64,000 bases of DNA, from NCBI GenBank assembly GCA_024233875.1, contig JACKPB010000001.1:372001-436000 (forward strand), read 5' to 3'. Made by a program: the position numbers and the translations under genes. The notes under the pieces were generated by a model. That model searched no databases. It was given only the letters and a program-made list of their open reading frames with translations, and was not told where the DNA came from. Below, piece by piece: positions 1 through 8,492 of this stretch. The stretch's first letter is position 1; every line of letters starts with the position of its first letter. This stretch comes from Leptospiraceae bacterium. GTDB taxonomy: Bacteria; Spirochaetota; Leptospiria; Leptospirales; Leptospiraceae.

Positions 1-207
1 CATATGCCTGTAATGGATGGCTTCACTTCACTTGAAAAGATGAAATCTCATATAAACTCCGGTCAGACTATTTTTATATCCCTGACTGCTGATGCATTTG
101 AAGATACTAAAAAAATCTGTCTGGAGAAAGGTTTTCATGATTTTTTGCCCAAACCATTTTCTCCGGATGACATAAAGAGAATTTTAGAAAAATCTTATAA
201 TGCTTAA
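1..207 (+). CDS. Response regulator receiver (REC) domain, C-terminal part, truncated by window edge
   Basis: The reading frame is open to the first base, so the gene begins outside the window and only the last 68 or so residues are visible. It shows the M-P-V-M-D-G stretch that follows the phospho-acceptor Asp in CheY-like domains, and near the end the conserved Lys in L-P-K-P-F. The acceptor Asp itself lies upstream of the window. The protein ends directly after the REC fold, so it is either a single-domain regulator or the C-terminal receiver of a hybrid kinase; which one cannot be seen. It lies 20-30 bases before the next same-strand gene. Confidence 0.85.
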   Translation, partial: HMPVMDGFTSLEKMKSHINSGQTIFISLTADAFEDTKKICLEKGFHDFLPKPFSPDDIKRILEKSYNA

Positions 208-239
208 ATGTTCTTTTTGATTTTTCAGTGTATGTGAAG

Positions 240-3239
240 ATGAATTTCGATAGCCTGGATCGACTGATCAAAATCATTCAGAGACTACCCTTTAGGGATG
301 CTCGTTTCATTCTCACTGAAATTGAAAAAGACATGCGGTTCAATCGCAAGGCTCTGGACTATATCGGAAGAAGGGTTTTTCGGATTGAGGAAGTTTTAGA
401 AACATTTTCTGAAGAGGAGCTGAAGTTACTTCTGGATAGATTGTCATCGGATGCAAAAGCTTACCTGGTTCACAAACAAACATCCTACCGTGAACTACTA
501 ATAGAGATACTCGGCAGAAAGGAATACAATAGATACGAAAAACAAAACCTAATTCTTGAGGAAGAAGATTTTTCTTCTGAAGTGATGGAAAATCTCTACT
601 TACTTCTCAGGTCCGGAAAGGTCGCTTACAATGGATTCAGTCTATTTCTATGTCCACCGGGGTGTAGACCCGGAAAACATACCGCATTAGGGGGAAAAAT
701 ATTTTTTCAGATTTTGAATCCATACATTAAAAAAGAGGAAGGGATAGAAATACTCATATACTCTCCTGAGTTGGCCGGAAGCTCTTTAAAACTTAGTTGT
801 CAAACAACCGGATCTAGATTTTTTAATAATGAAAACAAAGAGATAATTATTCATTTAAACCATATGGGAGTAAATCATTCGACTTACTTCCCGGATTTGA
901 GTCCGGGTCCGATGACCATTTTTCTAAACGTTCCGGGAAAAGGCGAAGTCAGTAGAACTATCTATATAGGTGGATCGGAAGCGTTATATACTTTGACGGT
1001 TCAATCAATTGAAAGAGAAAATGATATTCTCCAGTTTCGCATGCACTACAGGGGAAAAATTCCATTTTCAAATGGATTTTCATTGCTCTATTGTTCCCGA
1101 TGCGGCGCTCCTCTGGGATCAACAGCTCTGATTGCGGAAGGAGATGGGGTTTGTTCTGCAAGTTTTCCTGATATAGATGAGAGATTATTGCATAGGGATG
1201 ATTTTTATCTTCATCATTTTGTTGATAGTCATCAATCGATAACCAGGGTTGATGTACTTTCCCAAAAACCTCATCGAATTCCGATTCATGTCATCGATCA
1301 TAGATCCGGTATACCGATTCAATTGAATGTTCCGATTGAAGAACATTTATCTTATATTGTTCAGGTCAGCACCTCAGCAGAAGCTTTTGAAAATACAATC
1401 TCCTATATGAGGTCAGGTAAACTACGATTCAGGGATGCCCTATTTCGTATTACTGAGAGAAAACTTTCTCCCTTAGAGATGTCTGTTCGGGATTCTGAAT
1501 TGTATCTCCTCACTTCACCTAATAAAACATCTAATATATATTTACTGTCAAATTATTCAGAAAGCGGACTGACCGGATTCAAATACAATCCAGTTGGGAT
1601 GGAAACTTTCTCCGATATTTACTTTGTATTTTATAAATATGGACCCGAAGAGCCCGAACCTTTTTATGCTGTTCATTCGAGACCAGTCCCGGAAATGTCC
1701 TTGGTCATCGATGCTCCGGATTGTATCAATCCTGGAGACTATCTGGAAATCAATGTCTGTTATCAAACGGATGATGAATCTGAAATAAAAATTTCTCAGG
1801 GGAAGCATATTGAAGTACATAAAGTATCCGGGAAAGGATTTGTCCCATTTTATTCAAAGTCAGATATGGGTGTTCGGGTGGAGCTTATTTCGGGTGAAAA
1901 TCAAATTTCAAAGGAATACTTTTTTCAGGAAAGAGAGTTGCATTTCAAAAATATATTCTTTGCAAAAAAGAATTATAATTATGAAAAATTAGAAAAACCA
2001 TATGTATTGTACAGATCTCCATATGAAATGAAGCAAAAAATTCTAAATGATTTATTCAGTGCAGCTATTGATTCAGGAGAAGACCTGTCCGTAAGGATAT
2101 CCATTTTAGTTCATGAGTTGATGAAATATAAAAATCCGGAAGATCAGGACTCATTAATTCACCTCATCAATACAAATATCATAGCTCTCCTAAAACTAAG
2201 AAATTCAAATGGATTCTTTAGATTATTTCCTTTCGAGGAAGGAAATGAAACCACAACTGCAGTCATATTCCGACACTTCAGCTCGCTTCGAATTTACAAA
2301 TCCCAATTGGAAATACTATTACCCTCTTTGAATGTTTTGATGAATGAAATAGATATTGGTTTGAATGAGGATGGAAAAGAATTTCAATCAATAGAAAATC
2401 TAACTACAATAAATGGAAAAAATCCTGCGGACTCACTCATCTATTCAAATGGGGAGATTTCAGGTAAAATCAATCACAGTTATCAAAATGAGCAGTCTAT
2501 TTTTTTGGATATGGTATTGTATTGCCTGATAAATCATTTGGATCATTTGGAAATCAATTCCGGTATTCAGAAAAAGACCATCTTAAAAAGAAATACAGGA
2601 ATGAAAAAGTATTTAGAAAAATTAAAGATTTTAAAACCCCGGTTACTAACTATCAATAAAAAAAAATATAAGTCAATAGATTCAATTATTGAAAAACTTA
2701 AAGAGAAAATTGAAATTATCTTTCGGGAGGATAGTTTACCTTCTTCCTCCATTTCTCTATCTCTTATTTTTCTATTGGAGTATTTAGAAAAGGTAAATAA
2801 TGAATTTGAATTTAGTCCGGAGATTTTTTTGAAAGATGAATCATTTTTGGAAGTGGATAATTTTAAGGCTATTTCAGAACATGTACTCATAGAACAGGTG
2901 ATACCAATTTCGGGAATGAATAGGGCTGAAATCATTTTCCCGGATATTTCCTTGGAAAAAAGTAGATATAGAATAGGTGAAATTGTAGCTCTAAAAATAA
3001 AAAAATTTCTGGGATCTTGCCGATTCCATTTTTTACTTCCGGGCTGTCTTGAAACAATTGGAAATCAGGAAAATTCTTTTCAAAGAGATAGATTTCATTT
3101 GAATTGGCTTTCTACAGATTCAGAAATTTTTTTGAGAGCCATTCGAAAGGGAAGGGGACGTATAATTGTATTTGGAGAAGATACGTTTCATAGAGAAAGG
3201 ATTTCATATACTATTCTGGATATTTTGGAAGTGTACTAA
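240..3239 (+). CDS. Very large protein, possibly a degenerate alpha-2-macroglobulin-like protein
   Basis: About 1000 residues with no signal peptide or clear membrane segment. The start is uncertain: GTG at 228 or 234 and ATG at 240 are in frame, none with a good ribosome site; ATG is chosen. The first two thirds look beta-rich, with recurring stretches of the 'PGxxV/L' type seen in macroglobulin (MG) domains. Around residues 640-690 a G-F-F-R-L-F-P-F-E-E segment followed by T-T-T-A-V resembles the helical thioester-domain region of bacterial alpha-2-macroglobulins. The last 80 residues (L-L-P-G-C-L-E, then R-D-R-F) resemble their C-terminal receptor-binding-like domain. No C-x-E-Q thioester motif is visible. 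It ends two bases before the RND pump gene, so the two are probably co-transcribed. The family call is inference; it could be an unrelated large spirochaetal protein. Confidence 0.45.
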   Translation: MNFDSLDRLIKIIQRLPFRDARFILTEIEKDMRFNRKALDYIGRRVFRIEEVLETFSEEELKLLLDRLSSDAKAYLVHKQTSYRELLIEILGRKEYNRYEKQNLILEEEDFSSEVMENLYLLLRSGKVAYNGFSLFLCPPGCRPGKHTALGGKIFFQILNPYIKKEEGIEILIYSPELAGSSLKLSCQTTGSRFFNNENKEIIIHLNHMGVNHSTYFPDLSPGPMTIFLNVPGKGEVSRTIYIGGSEALYTLTVQSIERENDILQFRMHYRGKIPFSNGFSLLYCSRCGAPLGSTALIAEGDGVCSASFPDIDERLLHRDDFYLHHFVDSHQSITRVDVLSQKPHRIPIHVIDHRSGIPIQLNVPIEEHLSYIVQVSTSAEAFENTISYMRSGKLRFRDALFRITERKLSPLEMSVRDSELYLLTSPNKTSNIYLLSNYSESGLTGFKYNPVGMETFSDIYFVFYKYGPEEPEPFYAVHSRPVPEMSLVIDAPDCINPGDYLEINVCYQTDDESEIKISQGKHIEVHKVSGKGFVPFYSKSDMGVRVELISGENQISKEYFFQERELHFKNIFFAKKNYNYEKLEKPYVLYRSPYEMKQKILNDLFSAAIDSGEDLSVRISILVHELMKYKNPEDQDSLIHLINTNIIALLKLRNSNGFFRLFPFEEGNETTTAVIFRHFSSLRIYKSQLEILLPSLNVLMNEIDIGLNEDGKEFQSIENLTTINGKNPADSLIYSNGEISGKINHSYQNEQSIFLDMVLYCLINHLDHLEINSGIQKKTILKRNTGMKKYLEKLKILKPRLLTINKKKYKSIDSIIEKLKEKIEIIFREDSLPSSSISLSLIFLLEYLEKVNNEFEFSPEIFLKDESFLEVDNFKAISEHVLIEQVIPISGMNRAEIIFPDISLEKSRYRIGEIVALKIKKFLGSCRFHFLLPGCLETIGNQENSFQRDRFHLNWLSTDSEIFLRAIRKGRGRIIVFGEDTFHRERISYTILDILEVY

Positions 3240-3241
3240 AT

Positions 3242-6200
3242 ATGAAAAAAATTATATCATATTTCATTAAAAATTCACTATTTTCATGGCTAGCGATAGC
3301 TTTTATTCTTTTAGCTGGAATCTTGGCCATTACTAATTTGAGAAGAGATTCTTTTCCCAATGTGGATATCAAGAGGGTAATCATTTCTACTACTTTTCCG
3401 GGAGCTTCGCCGGAAGATGTAGAATTACGCATAACATATCCTCTGGAAGAACAGCTGAAAGAAATTGATGGAATAGATGAAATCAAATCTGTTTCCAGAA
3501 ATTCTGTTTCAGATATAGATGTACGCGTAGATCTGGATGATCCGGATCCCGACAAAGTAGTCGCTGATATTAGACGTGCTGTAGATAGTGTTCAGAACTT
3601 TCCACCGCAGGTAACTGATCGTCCCAGAATTATAGAGAGAAAGAGTGGAAGTTTCCCCATTTATGAATTTTCTGTTTACGGAGGGAAAGATGAGAACCAA
3701 CTTCAGGAATATGCCGTTTTTGTTGAGGAAGAATTAGAAAAATTACCCGGAGTAGCGAGAGTAGATATATTCGGAAGAAGGGATCATGAATGGCATGTGC
3801 TAGCTGATTTTAAAGATTCTACTTCCAAAGCAATCACAATTATGGATCTCGTAAATTCTATAGGAGGAAGAAGCATCAATCTTCCGGCAGGAAGTCTGGA
3901 AAATGAAAATTCAAAGGACATTCGTATCGATGGAGAATTTAAAGAAATCGATGAAATAGAAAGACTACCCGTAAAGACCAGCGAACTTCTCGAGCATGTA
4001 AGAATAGGTCAAATTGCTAAATTACGTGATACATACTCAATACCAAAGTTTCTTGCAATTTCTAATGGAAAGCCCGGTTTGATTTTAAGTGTAGTCAAAA
4101 AGGAGAGAGCGGATGCGATTCAGACCGTAGATCGGGTCAAGAAAAAGCTGGATGAATTGAGTTTAAAAAAATCAGAAGAAATCAATTTTTTTGAATTGAA
4201 TAGTGAGGCGGCAAGAACTAAAAATCGACTCAATGTTGTTATCAATAATGCGATCATTGGATTTGTGATCGTTTTTCTTATCCTCTTTCTTTTTTTAAAT
4301 TTTAAAACTGCAATCCTAACTTCCATATCTTTGCCACTTTCCTTACTTATGACTTTCTCTATTCTTCCAACTCTGGATATATCCTTCAATTTAATTTCTA
4401 TGATGGGAATCATCATAGGGCTCGGGATGCTTGTGGATAATAGTATCGTTATTTCTGAAAATATTTATACTTACATTAGAGAAGGAATGAAACCATTGGA
4501 TGCTGCGATTCGCGGTAGTTCGGAAATGGTCATACCAATATTTGGATCTTATTTAACAACAGTAGCAGCATTCGTACCCATGCTTTCTATGAGCGGAATT
4601 ATGGGTAAATTCATCTATCAAATTCCTCTCATCGTAATCATTGCTCTGAGTGCAAGTTTGATTGAATCTTTTTTACTACTTCCGGCTAGACTCTATATTT
4701 TTTCGACTGAAAAAGATCTTACCCGAAAACGTTCCGGTTTTCGAATTTTCTTTGATCGATTGCTAGAATGGCATGATACAATGTTTTCAAAATTGATTAC
4801 GGGTTTACTGAAAAGACCGGGACTTTCATTTCTAATGATTGTTGCCATCTTAGTCAGCGCACTCTATGCCATGTCCAAGATGAAATTCATTCTCTTTCCA
4901 AAAGAAAATGTGGAAATTTTTGTCATCAAAGCTGAATTCAACCCTTCTCTCAGAGCAAGTGATACGAGAGAAAAGATGAAGCCTATAGAATCAATCATTC
5001 AAAGCATTCCACGGGATGAATTGGTTAGTTATTCTATTAAAATCGGCGTTCAACAAACAGAAGCCAATGACCCCTTGTCCAGATATGGGGAGCAATTGGC
5101 AATCGTGACTGTATTTCTGACTCCTGAGGTTGAGAGAAATCGTACTGCCCGAAATATTATTGATTCTATAGAAGAAGATATCAAAAAGACAGAAGGGTTG
5201 AAATCTCTATATATTGAAGAGTTGATTACCGGACCACCGATAGGAGCTGCTTTAACCTTATCTATTCTGGGATCTGATTATGAAATCCTTAAAAAAATTT
5301 CAGCTGAAGTTCAGGATTATTTAAGAACAATACCCGGGGTGATCAATATCCGGGATGACTACAATATGGGCAGACGACAACTTCTGGTCACCCTGGATCA
5401 CAATTTAGAAATACTTACAGGAGTGAATACTCTCTATGCTTCAGAAGTTGTGAGATCTGCATATGATGGAAATCGTGTCAGCGCTATACGGAAAGGAAAG
5501 GATAAGATTTATATACGTGTGATGTATGACGATGAGTTCAGAAGTTTACAGGAAAAATTGGGAGAAATTCCGATTCGAAACAGATATGGGGCAATCACAA
5601 GATTGGATTCAATTTCAAAAATCATAGAAAAAGATTCTCCGGAATACCTAACACATAGAAATTTTGAGCGAACTATAGTTGTCAATGCGGATGTAGATCT
5701 CAGAAAGATTACATCCAATGAAGCCAATGCTTTGGTCTCGAGCAAATTTTCGAAATATATTTCCGAAAAGTATCCCGGTTATTCTCTGCTCTTTGGAGGA
5801 GAAGAAAAAGATTCTGAAAAATCCATAGCCTCACTTGCCCGTGCAGGTATGATTGCACTATTTGGAATTTTCGCAATTCTAGCTCTTACTATGAATAATG
5901 TATTGAAACCAATAGCGATCCTAACATCAATTCCCTTGGGAATCATAGGGATAGTGATAGGATTTCCTCTTTCAGGAAAGGCAATTAGTTTTATAGCGAT
6001 GATTGGTATCATAGGTCTGGCAGGAGTCCTGGTAAATGCTTCCATCGTTCTGGTGGATTGCATTGACACTCTTAAGGTCTCTCCCGGCTCAGACTACAAT
6101 CAGATCTTGATTGAAGCCAGCCGTAGAAGATTTCGTCCCATTTTACTCACTACTCTGACTACAATGGGAGGCTTGTTGCCGACAGCTTACAGTGTAGGAG

Positions 6201-6352
6201 GATCGGATCCGGTTTTGATTCCCATGACACTCGCACTCGGATGGGGATTGGGTTTTGGAACATTTGGGAGTCTCATTTACATACCGGTATTGTTTTCCTT
6301 TCTTCACAATACAAAATCTAAATTCAATCAGGTATTACATAGGAACAGATGA
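3242..6352 (+). CDS. RND-family efflux transporter, inner-membrane pump subunit (AcrB/HAE type)
   Basis: 1036 residues, the normal length for an RND pump. An N-terminal membrane helix is followed by the F-P-G-A-S-P-E-D-V-E motif typical of the porter domain. Transmembrane blocks lie near residues 335-480 and again near 860-1030. The TM4 proton-relay region reads G-M-L-V-D-N-S-I-V, with one Asp and an Asn where AcrB has a second Asp; many RND relatives share this variant. The pump exports drugs, lipids or metals from periplasm or membrane across the envelope, normally with an adaptor (MFP) and an outer-membrane channel. Neither partner is in the window; the gene instead follows a macroglobulin-like protein with a 2-base gap. 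The substrate cannot be read from the sequence. Confidence 0.95.
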   Translation: MKKIISYFIKNSLFSWLAIAFILLAGILAITNLRRDSFPNVDIKRVIISTTFPGASPEDVELRITYPLEEQLKEIDGIDEIKSVSRNSVSDIDVRVDLDDPDPDKVVADIRRAVDSVQNFPPQVTDRPRIIERKSGSFPIYEFSVYGGKDENQLQEYAVFVEEELEKLPGVARVDIFGRRDHEWHVLADFKDSTSKAITIMDLVNSIGGRSINLPAGSLENENSKDIRIDGEFKEIDEIERLPVKTSELLEHVRIGQIAKLRDTYSIPKFLAISNGKPGLILSVVKKERADAIQTVDRVKKKLDELSLKKSEEINFFELNSEAARTKNRLNVVINNAIIGFVIVFLILFLFLNFKTAILTSISLPLSLLMTFSILPTLDISFNLISMMGIIIGLGMLVDNSIVISENIYTYIREGMKPLDAAIRGSSEMVIPIFGSYLTTVAAFVPMLSMSGIMGKFIYQIPLIVIIALSASLIESFLLLPARLYIFSTEKDLTRKRSGFRIFFDRLLEWHDTMFSKLITGLLKRPGLSFLMIVAILVSALYAMSKMKFILFPKENVEIFVIKAEFNPSLRASDTREKMKPIESIIQSIPRDELVSYSIKIGVQQTEANDPLSRYGEQLAIVTVFLTPEVERNRTARNIIDSIEEDIKKTEGLKSLYIEELITGPPIGAALTLSILGSDYEILKKISAEVQDYLRTIPGVINIRDDYNMGRRQLLVTLDHNLEILTGVNTLYASEVVRSAYDGNRVSAIRKGKDKIYIRVMYDDEFRSLQEKLGEIPIRNRYGAITRLDSISKIIEKDSPEYLTHRNFERTIVVNADVDLRKITSNEANALVSSKFSKYISEKYPGYSLLFGGEEKDSEKSIASLARAGMIALFGIFAILALTMNNVLKPIAILTSIPLGIIGIVIGFPLSGKAISFIAMIGIIGLAGVLVNASIVLVDCIDTLKVSPGSDYNQILIEASRRRFRPILLTTLTTMGGLLPTAYSVGGSDPVLIPMTLALGWGLGFGTFGSLIYIPVLFSFLHNTKSKFNQVLHRNR

Positions 6353-6412
6353 TGTTTCTCCGGAATAGAAAGTAACTTTTTTTATTGATCTTTATAAGGG
6401 AAATTGAAAAAT

Positions 6413-6448
6413 TATACTCTGACAGTTTGAGTTAATTGTCAGAGTATA
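6413..6448. repeat. Perfect 12-bp inverted repeat downstream of the RND pump
   Basis: Bases 6413-6424 (TATACTCTGACA) are exactly complementary to 6437-6448, with a 12-base spacer. There is no T-run after the right arm, so it is not a classical intrinsic terminator. It could be an operator, an RNA-stabilising hairpin or a terminator variant. It touches the left edge of dispersed-repeat copy A. Confidence 0.6.
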
Positions 6449-6550
6449 TACCAATTCTCAGAAATAATTGCGTTGTCCTATTTGAGGTAGGTGCCATTTT
6501 ATTGCAGATTGAATAGTGAAAATGCAAATATTTTTGAAAATGACTATTAA
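6444..6550 (+). repeat. Dispersed intergenic repeat, copy A
   Basis: One member of a family of about 100-bp imperfect repeats found only between genes in this window. In order it shows a TATATACC start, CAGAAATA, TGAGGTA, GCCATTTT, GCAGATT, AGTGAA, GCAAATA and the core TTTTTGAAAATGACTAT. It ends just before the start of the Loa22-like gene, so any promoter for that gene lies within or beside it. Aligned by eye with copies B to E. Confidence 0.75.
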
Positions 6551-6567
6551 TGTTTAGGAGTGAATCT

Positions 6568-7077
6568 ATGTTTCAATTTAAGAAATATTACATATTTCTA
6601 ATGTATTTGAGTTTGTCTTTTTTGCTTGCCTGTTCTTCGCCTCCCGAAGTGAAGACGGAAGCTCCACCACCGCCTCCCAAAGAATCAGATGAAGAAATTG
6701 CAAAGCGTTTGAATAAAGAATTGGTTGCATTGGAAATAGAAGGATTTGGACCCGGAAAAACAGTTCTGAGTGATACTTATTTCAAAAACTGGTCATCAAA
6801 ATTTCTTCCCAAATTGAAAGAGATCAAACCGCAGGTTCCTTCCGGCTACAAATTATTCATAACCGGTCATGCAGATCCTGATGATGGAGAGAAAATGGCG
6901 GAAAAAATTGGAAATCTACGTGCGGAACACATTCTGTCACGAATAGAAGGATTAGATAAGGAATTAGTGAAAGGAATCGGAACAAAATCTTTTGGATCTT
7001 CTGATTATGAAAAAGAATCTACACAATCGATTTCTGAAAATCGAAGGGTAGAGTTTGAAGTTTTGAAAAAAAAATAG
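6568..7077 (+). CDS. OmpA-family lipoprotein, Loa22-like
   Basis: The start is ATG 6568, seven bases after an AGGAG; an upstream in-frame ATG at 6550 would leave that site inside the gene. The 169-residue product has a lipoprotein signal peptide ending L-L-A-C (lipidated Cys22), a Pro-rich linker, and a short OmpA-like peptidoglycan-binding domain. Visible in that domain are I-T-G-H-A-D, a conserved Leu-Arg-Ala helix and the terminal N-R-R-V-E-F motif. Spacing and wording (W-S then S-G-Y-K-L-F-I-T-G-H) resemble the leptospiral lipoprotein Loa22, which anchors outer membrane to peptidoglycan. It could be a paralogue rather than the orthologue. The gene is monocistronic, with dispersed-repeat copy A before it and a terminator after it. 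Confidence 0.85.
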   Translation: MFQFKKYYIFLMYLSLSFLLACSSPPEVKTEAPPPPPKESDEEIAKRLNKELVALEIEGFGPGKTVLSDTYFKNWSSKFLPKLKEIKPQVPSGYKLFITGHADPDDGEKMAEKIGNLRAEHILSRIEGLDKELVKGIGTKSFGSSDYEKESTQSISENRRVEFEVLKKK

Positions 7078-7087
7078 GATAGTATCC

Positions 7088-7121
7088 GGGGGAATTATTT
7101 TTTATATTCCTCCATATTTTT
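7088..7121 (+). terminator. Intrinsic terminator after the Loa22-like gene
   Basis: An 8-bp stem pairs 7088-7095 (GGGGGAAT) with 7106-7113 (ATTCCTCC), with one G-T pair, and is followed by a T-rich run to about 7121. It sits ten bases after the stop codon and ahead of the tRNA-Arg gene. Confidence 0.6.
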
Positions 7122-7184
7122 CCAAATTTCCCTTTTAAAATCAATTGCATTAAGGGATTCATATAAAATTCTGTCCATAGACTG

Positions 7185-7256
7185 GCCCTGGTAGTTCAAC
7201 GGATAGAACATCGGTCTTCGGAACCGCCAGTGGGGGTTCGATTCCCTCCCGGGGCA
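7185..7256 (+). tRNA. tRNA-Arg (anticodon TCG)
   Basis: Full cloverleaf, 72 nt: a 7-bp acceptor GCCCTGG/CCGGGGC with a T-G pair, D stem GTTC/GAAC, anticodon loop CTTCGGA (anticodon TCG), and T arm with loop TTCGATT. CCA is not encoded. The anticodon stem has one unpaired base pair (T27-C43). The terminal region is 12 bases before the pnuC start, so the tRNA may be co-transcribed with it. Confidence 0.87.
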
Positions 7257-7267
7257 GTTACCTTTTT

Positions 7268-7918
7268 ATGGCAAATCTCTTTTCAGTTGAGTATGTTCTG
7301 ATTCAGATTTTTGACTATCCTCTCAGCCTGATTGAGGTTTCCGGAACGGTTTTTTATATCCTCTCCGTTCTATTTATTTCTCAGAAAAACATCCTTACCT
7401 GGCCAACTGGAATCCTTTCCGGTGTTTTGTATTTACTCATCTTCTATCAGATTCAATTGTATGCGGATGCATTTCTTCAGATTTACTTTATCAGCATAAG
7501 TTTGATTGCCTGGAAAAACTGGAAGCAGGAAGAAATGAACTTCAATACAATTCATGTCTCTTTTTCAGGCTCCCGAACTATCCTTTTTTGGGCCTTCCTT
7601 TCTCTATTTTCAAGTTTGGGATTCTATTTATTTTTAAAAGACATTCATATTTACTTTCCGGTTATCTTCCCGAAGGAAGCTAGTTATCCTCTTGCAGATT
7701 CTTTCACAACAATCATGAGCATCATCGGAATGTATCTTATGAGTAAGAAAAAAACAGAAAGTTGGATGTACTGGGCAATTGTAGATGCAATCAGCACTTA
7801 TCTCTATTGGATGAAGAATGTGAAACTTCTTTCTATTGAATTTTGTGTTTTCTTTTTCTTCGCAATTTATGGATTTCGAAAATGGATTTTATTTGAAAAG
7901 AAACCGATTTCAGAATAG
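7268..7918 (+). CDS. pnuC: Nicotinamide riboside / NMN transporter PnuC
   Basis: 216 residues with about seven hydrophobic helices and the PnuC signature: a first-helix E-x-x-G segment, a W-P-x-G turn (T-W-P-T-G), then Q-L-Y-A-D-A-F-L-Q and W-K-N-W, with a second W-x-x-x-D repeat near the C terminus. PnuC imports nicotinamide riboside by facilitated diffusion for NAD salvage. It starts 12 bases after tRNA-Arg and is followed 20 bases later by an HD-domain gene. No NadR-type kinase gene is nearby. Confidence 0.94.
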   Translation: MANLFSVEYVLIQIFDYPLSLIEVSGTVFYILSVLFISQKNILTWPTGILSGVLYLLIFYQIQLYADAFLQIYFISISLIAWKNWKQEEMNFNTIHVSFSGSRTILFWAFLSLFSSLGFYLFLKDIHIYFPVIFPKEASYPLADSFTTIMSIIGMYLMSKKKTESWMYWAIVDAISTYLYWMKNVKLLSIEFCVFFFFAIYGFRKWILFEKKPISE

Positions 7919-7938
7919 ATTTGTCGATAATTTTTTTA

Positions 7939-8466
7939 ATGGACGATCAGGATTTATATCAGGAATGCATTGATTTTGCATCACGGGCTCATAAGGATCA
8001 AAATGTTCCCGGGAAAGACTACCCTTACATAACTCATGTATCCAATGTAGCCATGGAAATTATTTTTGCTCACACGCGTTTGAAAATCAATGACTTTTCC
8101 CTAGCTCTTCAATGTGCCCTTTTGCATGATACAATCGAAGATACAGATGTGGATTCAAAGACAATTGAAGCAAAGTTCGGTAAGAACGTAATGCTGGGAG
8201 TCAATGCTCTCACCAAAGATGCAAATCTACCCAAATCAGAAAGAATGATGGATTCTCTGGAGAGAATTCTCAAGCTTTCTCCTGAAATCGGAATGGTGAA
8301 GATGGCCGATCGTATTACTAATCTCCAGCCCCCACCCGGTCATTGGAGTTCAGAAAAAATTTCAACTTATAAAGAAGAATCAAGATTGATCTATGAAAAG
8401 CTAAAGCATTGCCATGCTTTCCTTGCAGAAAGATTGATGAATAAAATAGAAAAATATCCGGGTTAG
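7939..8466 (+). CDS. HD-domain protein, small alarmone hydrolase (MESH1/SpoT-hydrolase-like)
   Basis: Start taken at ATG 7939; an upstream TTG at 7921 also reads in frame but lacks support. The 175-residue protein consists of one HD domain of the RelA/SpoT hydrolase type: Y-P-Y-I-T-H-V near residue 30, L-L-H-D-T-I-E-D-T near 62-70 (metal-binding His-Asp), and K-M-A-D-R-I-T-N-L near 122. No synthetase, TGS or ACT domain follows, so this is the size of a stand-alone (p)ppGpp hydrolase. The proposed role is removal of alarmone or a related nucleotide. Substrate identity is inferred from motifs only. Confidence 0.85.
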   Translation: MDDQDLYQECIDFASRAHKDQNVPGKDYPYITHVSNVAMEIIFAHTRLKINDFSLALQCALLHDTIEDTDVDSKTIEAKFGKNVMLGVNALTKDANLPKSERMMDSLERILKLSPEIGMVKMADRITNLQPPPGHWSSEKISTYKEESRLIYEKLKHCHAFLAERLMNKIEKYPG

Positions 8467-8492
8467 TCTATTTTAAAAATGGATAGACTGAT

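Noticed and set aside
958..1161. Minus-strand ORF inside the large macroglobulin-like gene
   Set aside because: Antisense shadow of a long, well-formed gene, with no ribosome site or recognisable motif.
7185..7256. tRNA-Glu reading (anticodon TTC) of the tRNA before pnuC
   Set aside because: The loop places T33 before TCG; reading TTC as anticodon breaks the stem and the U33 rule.
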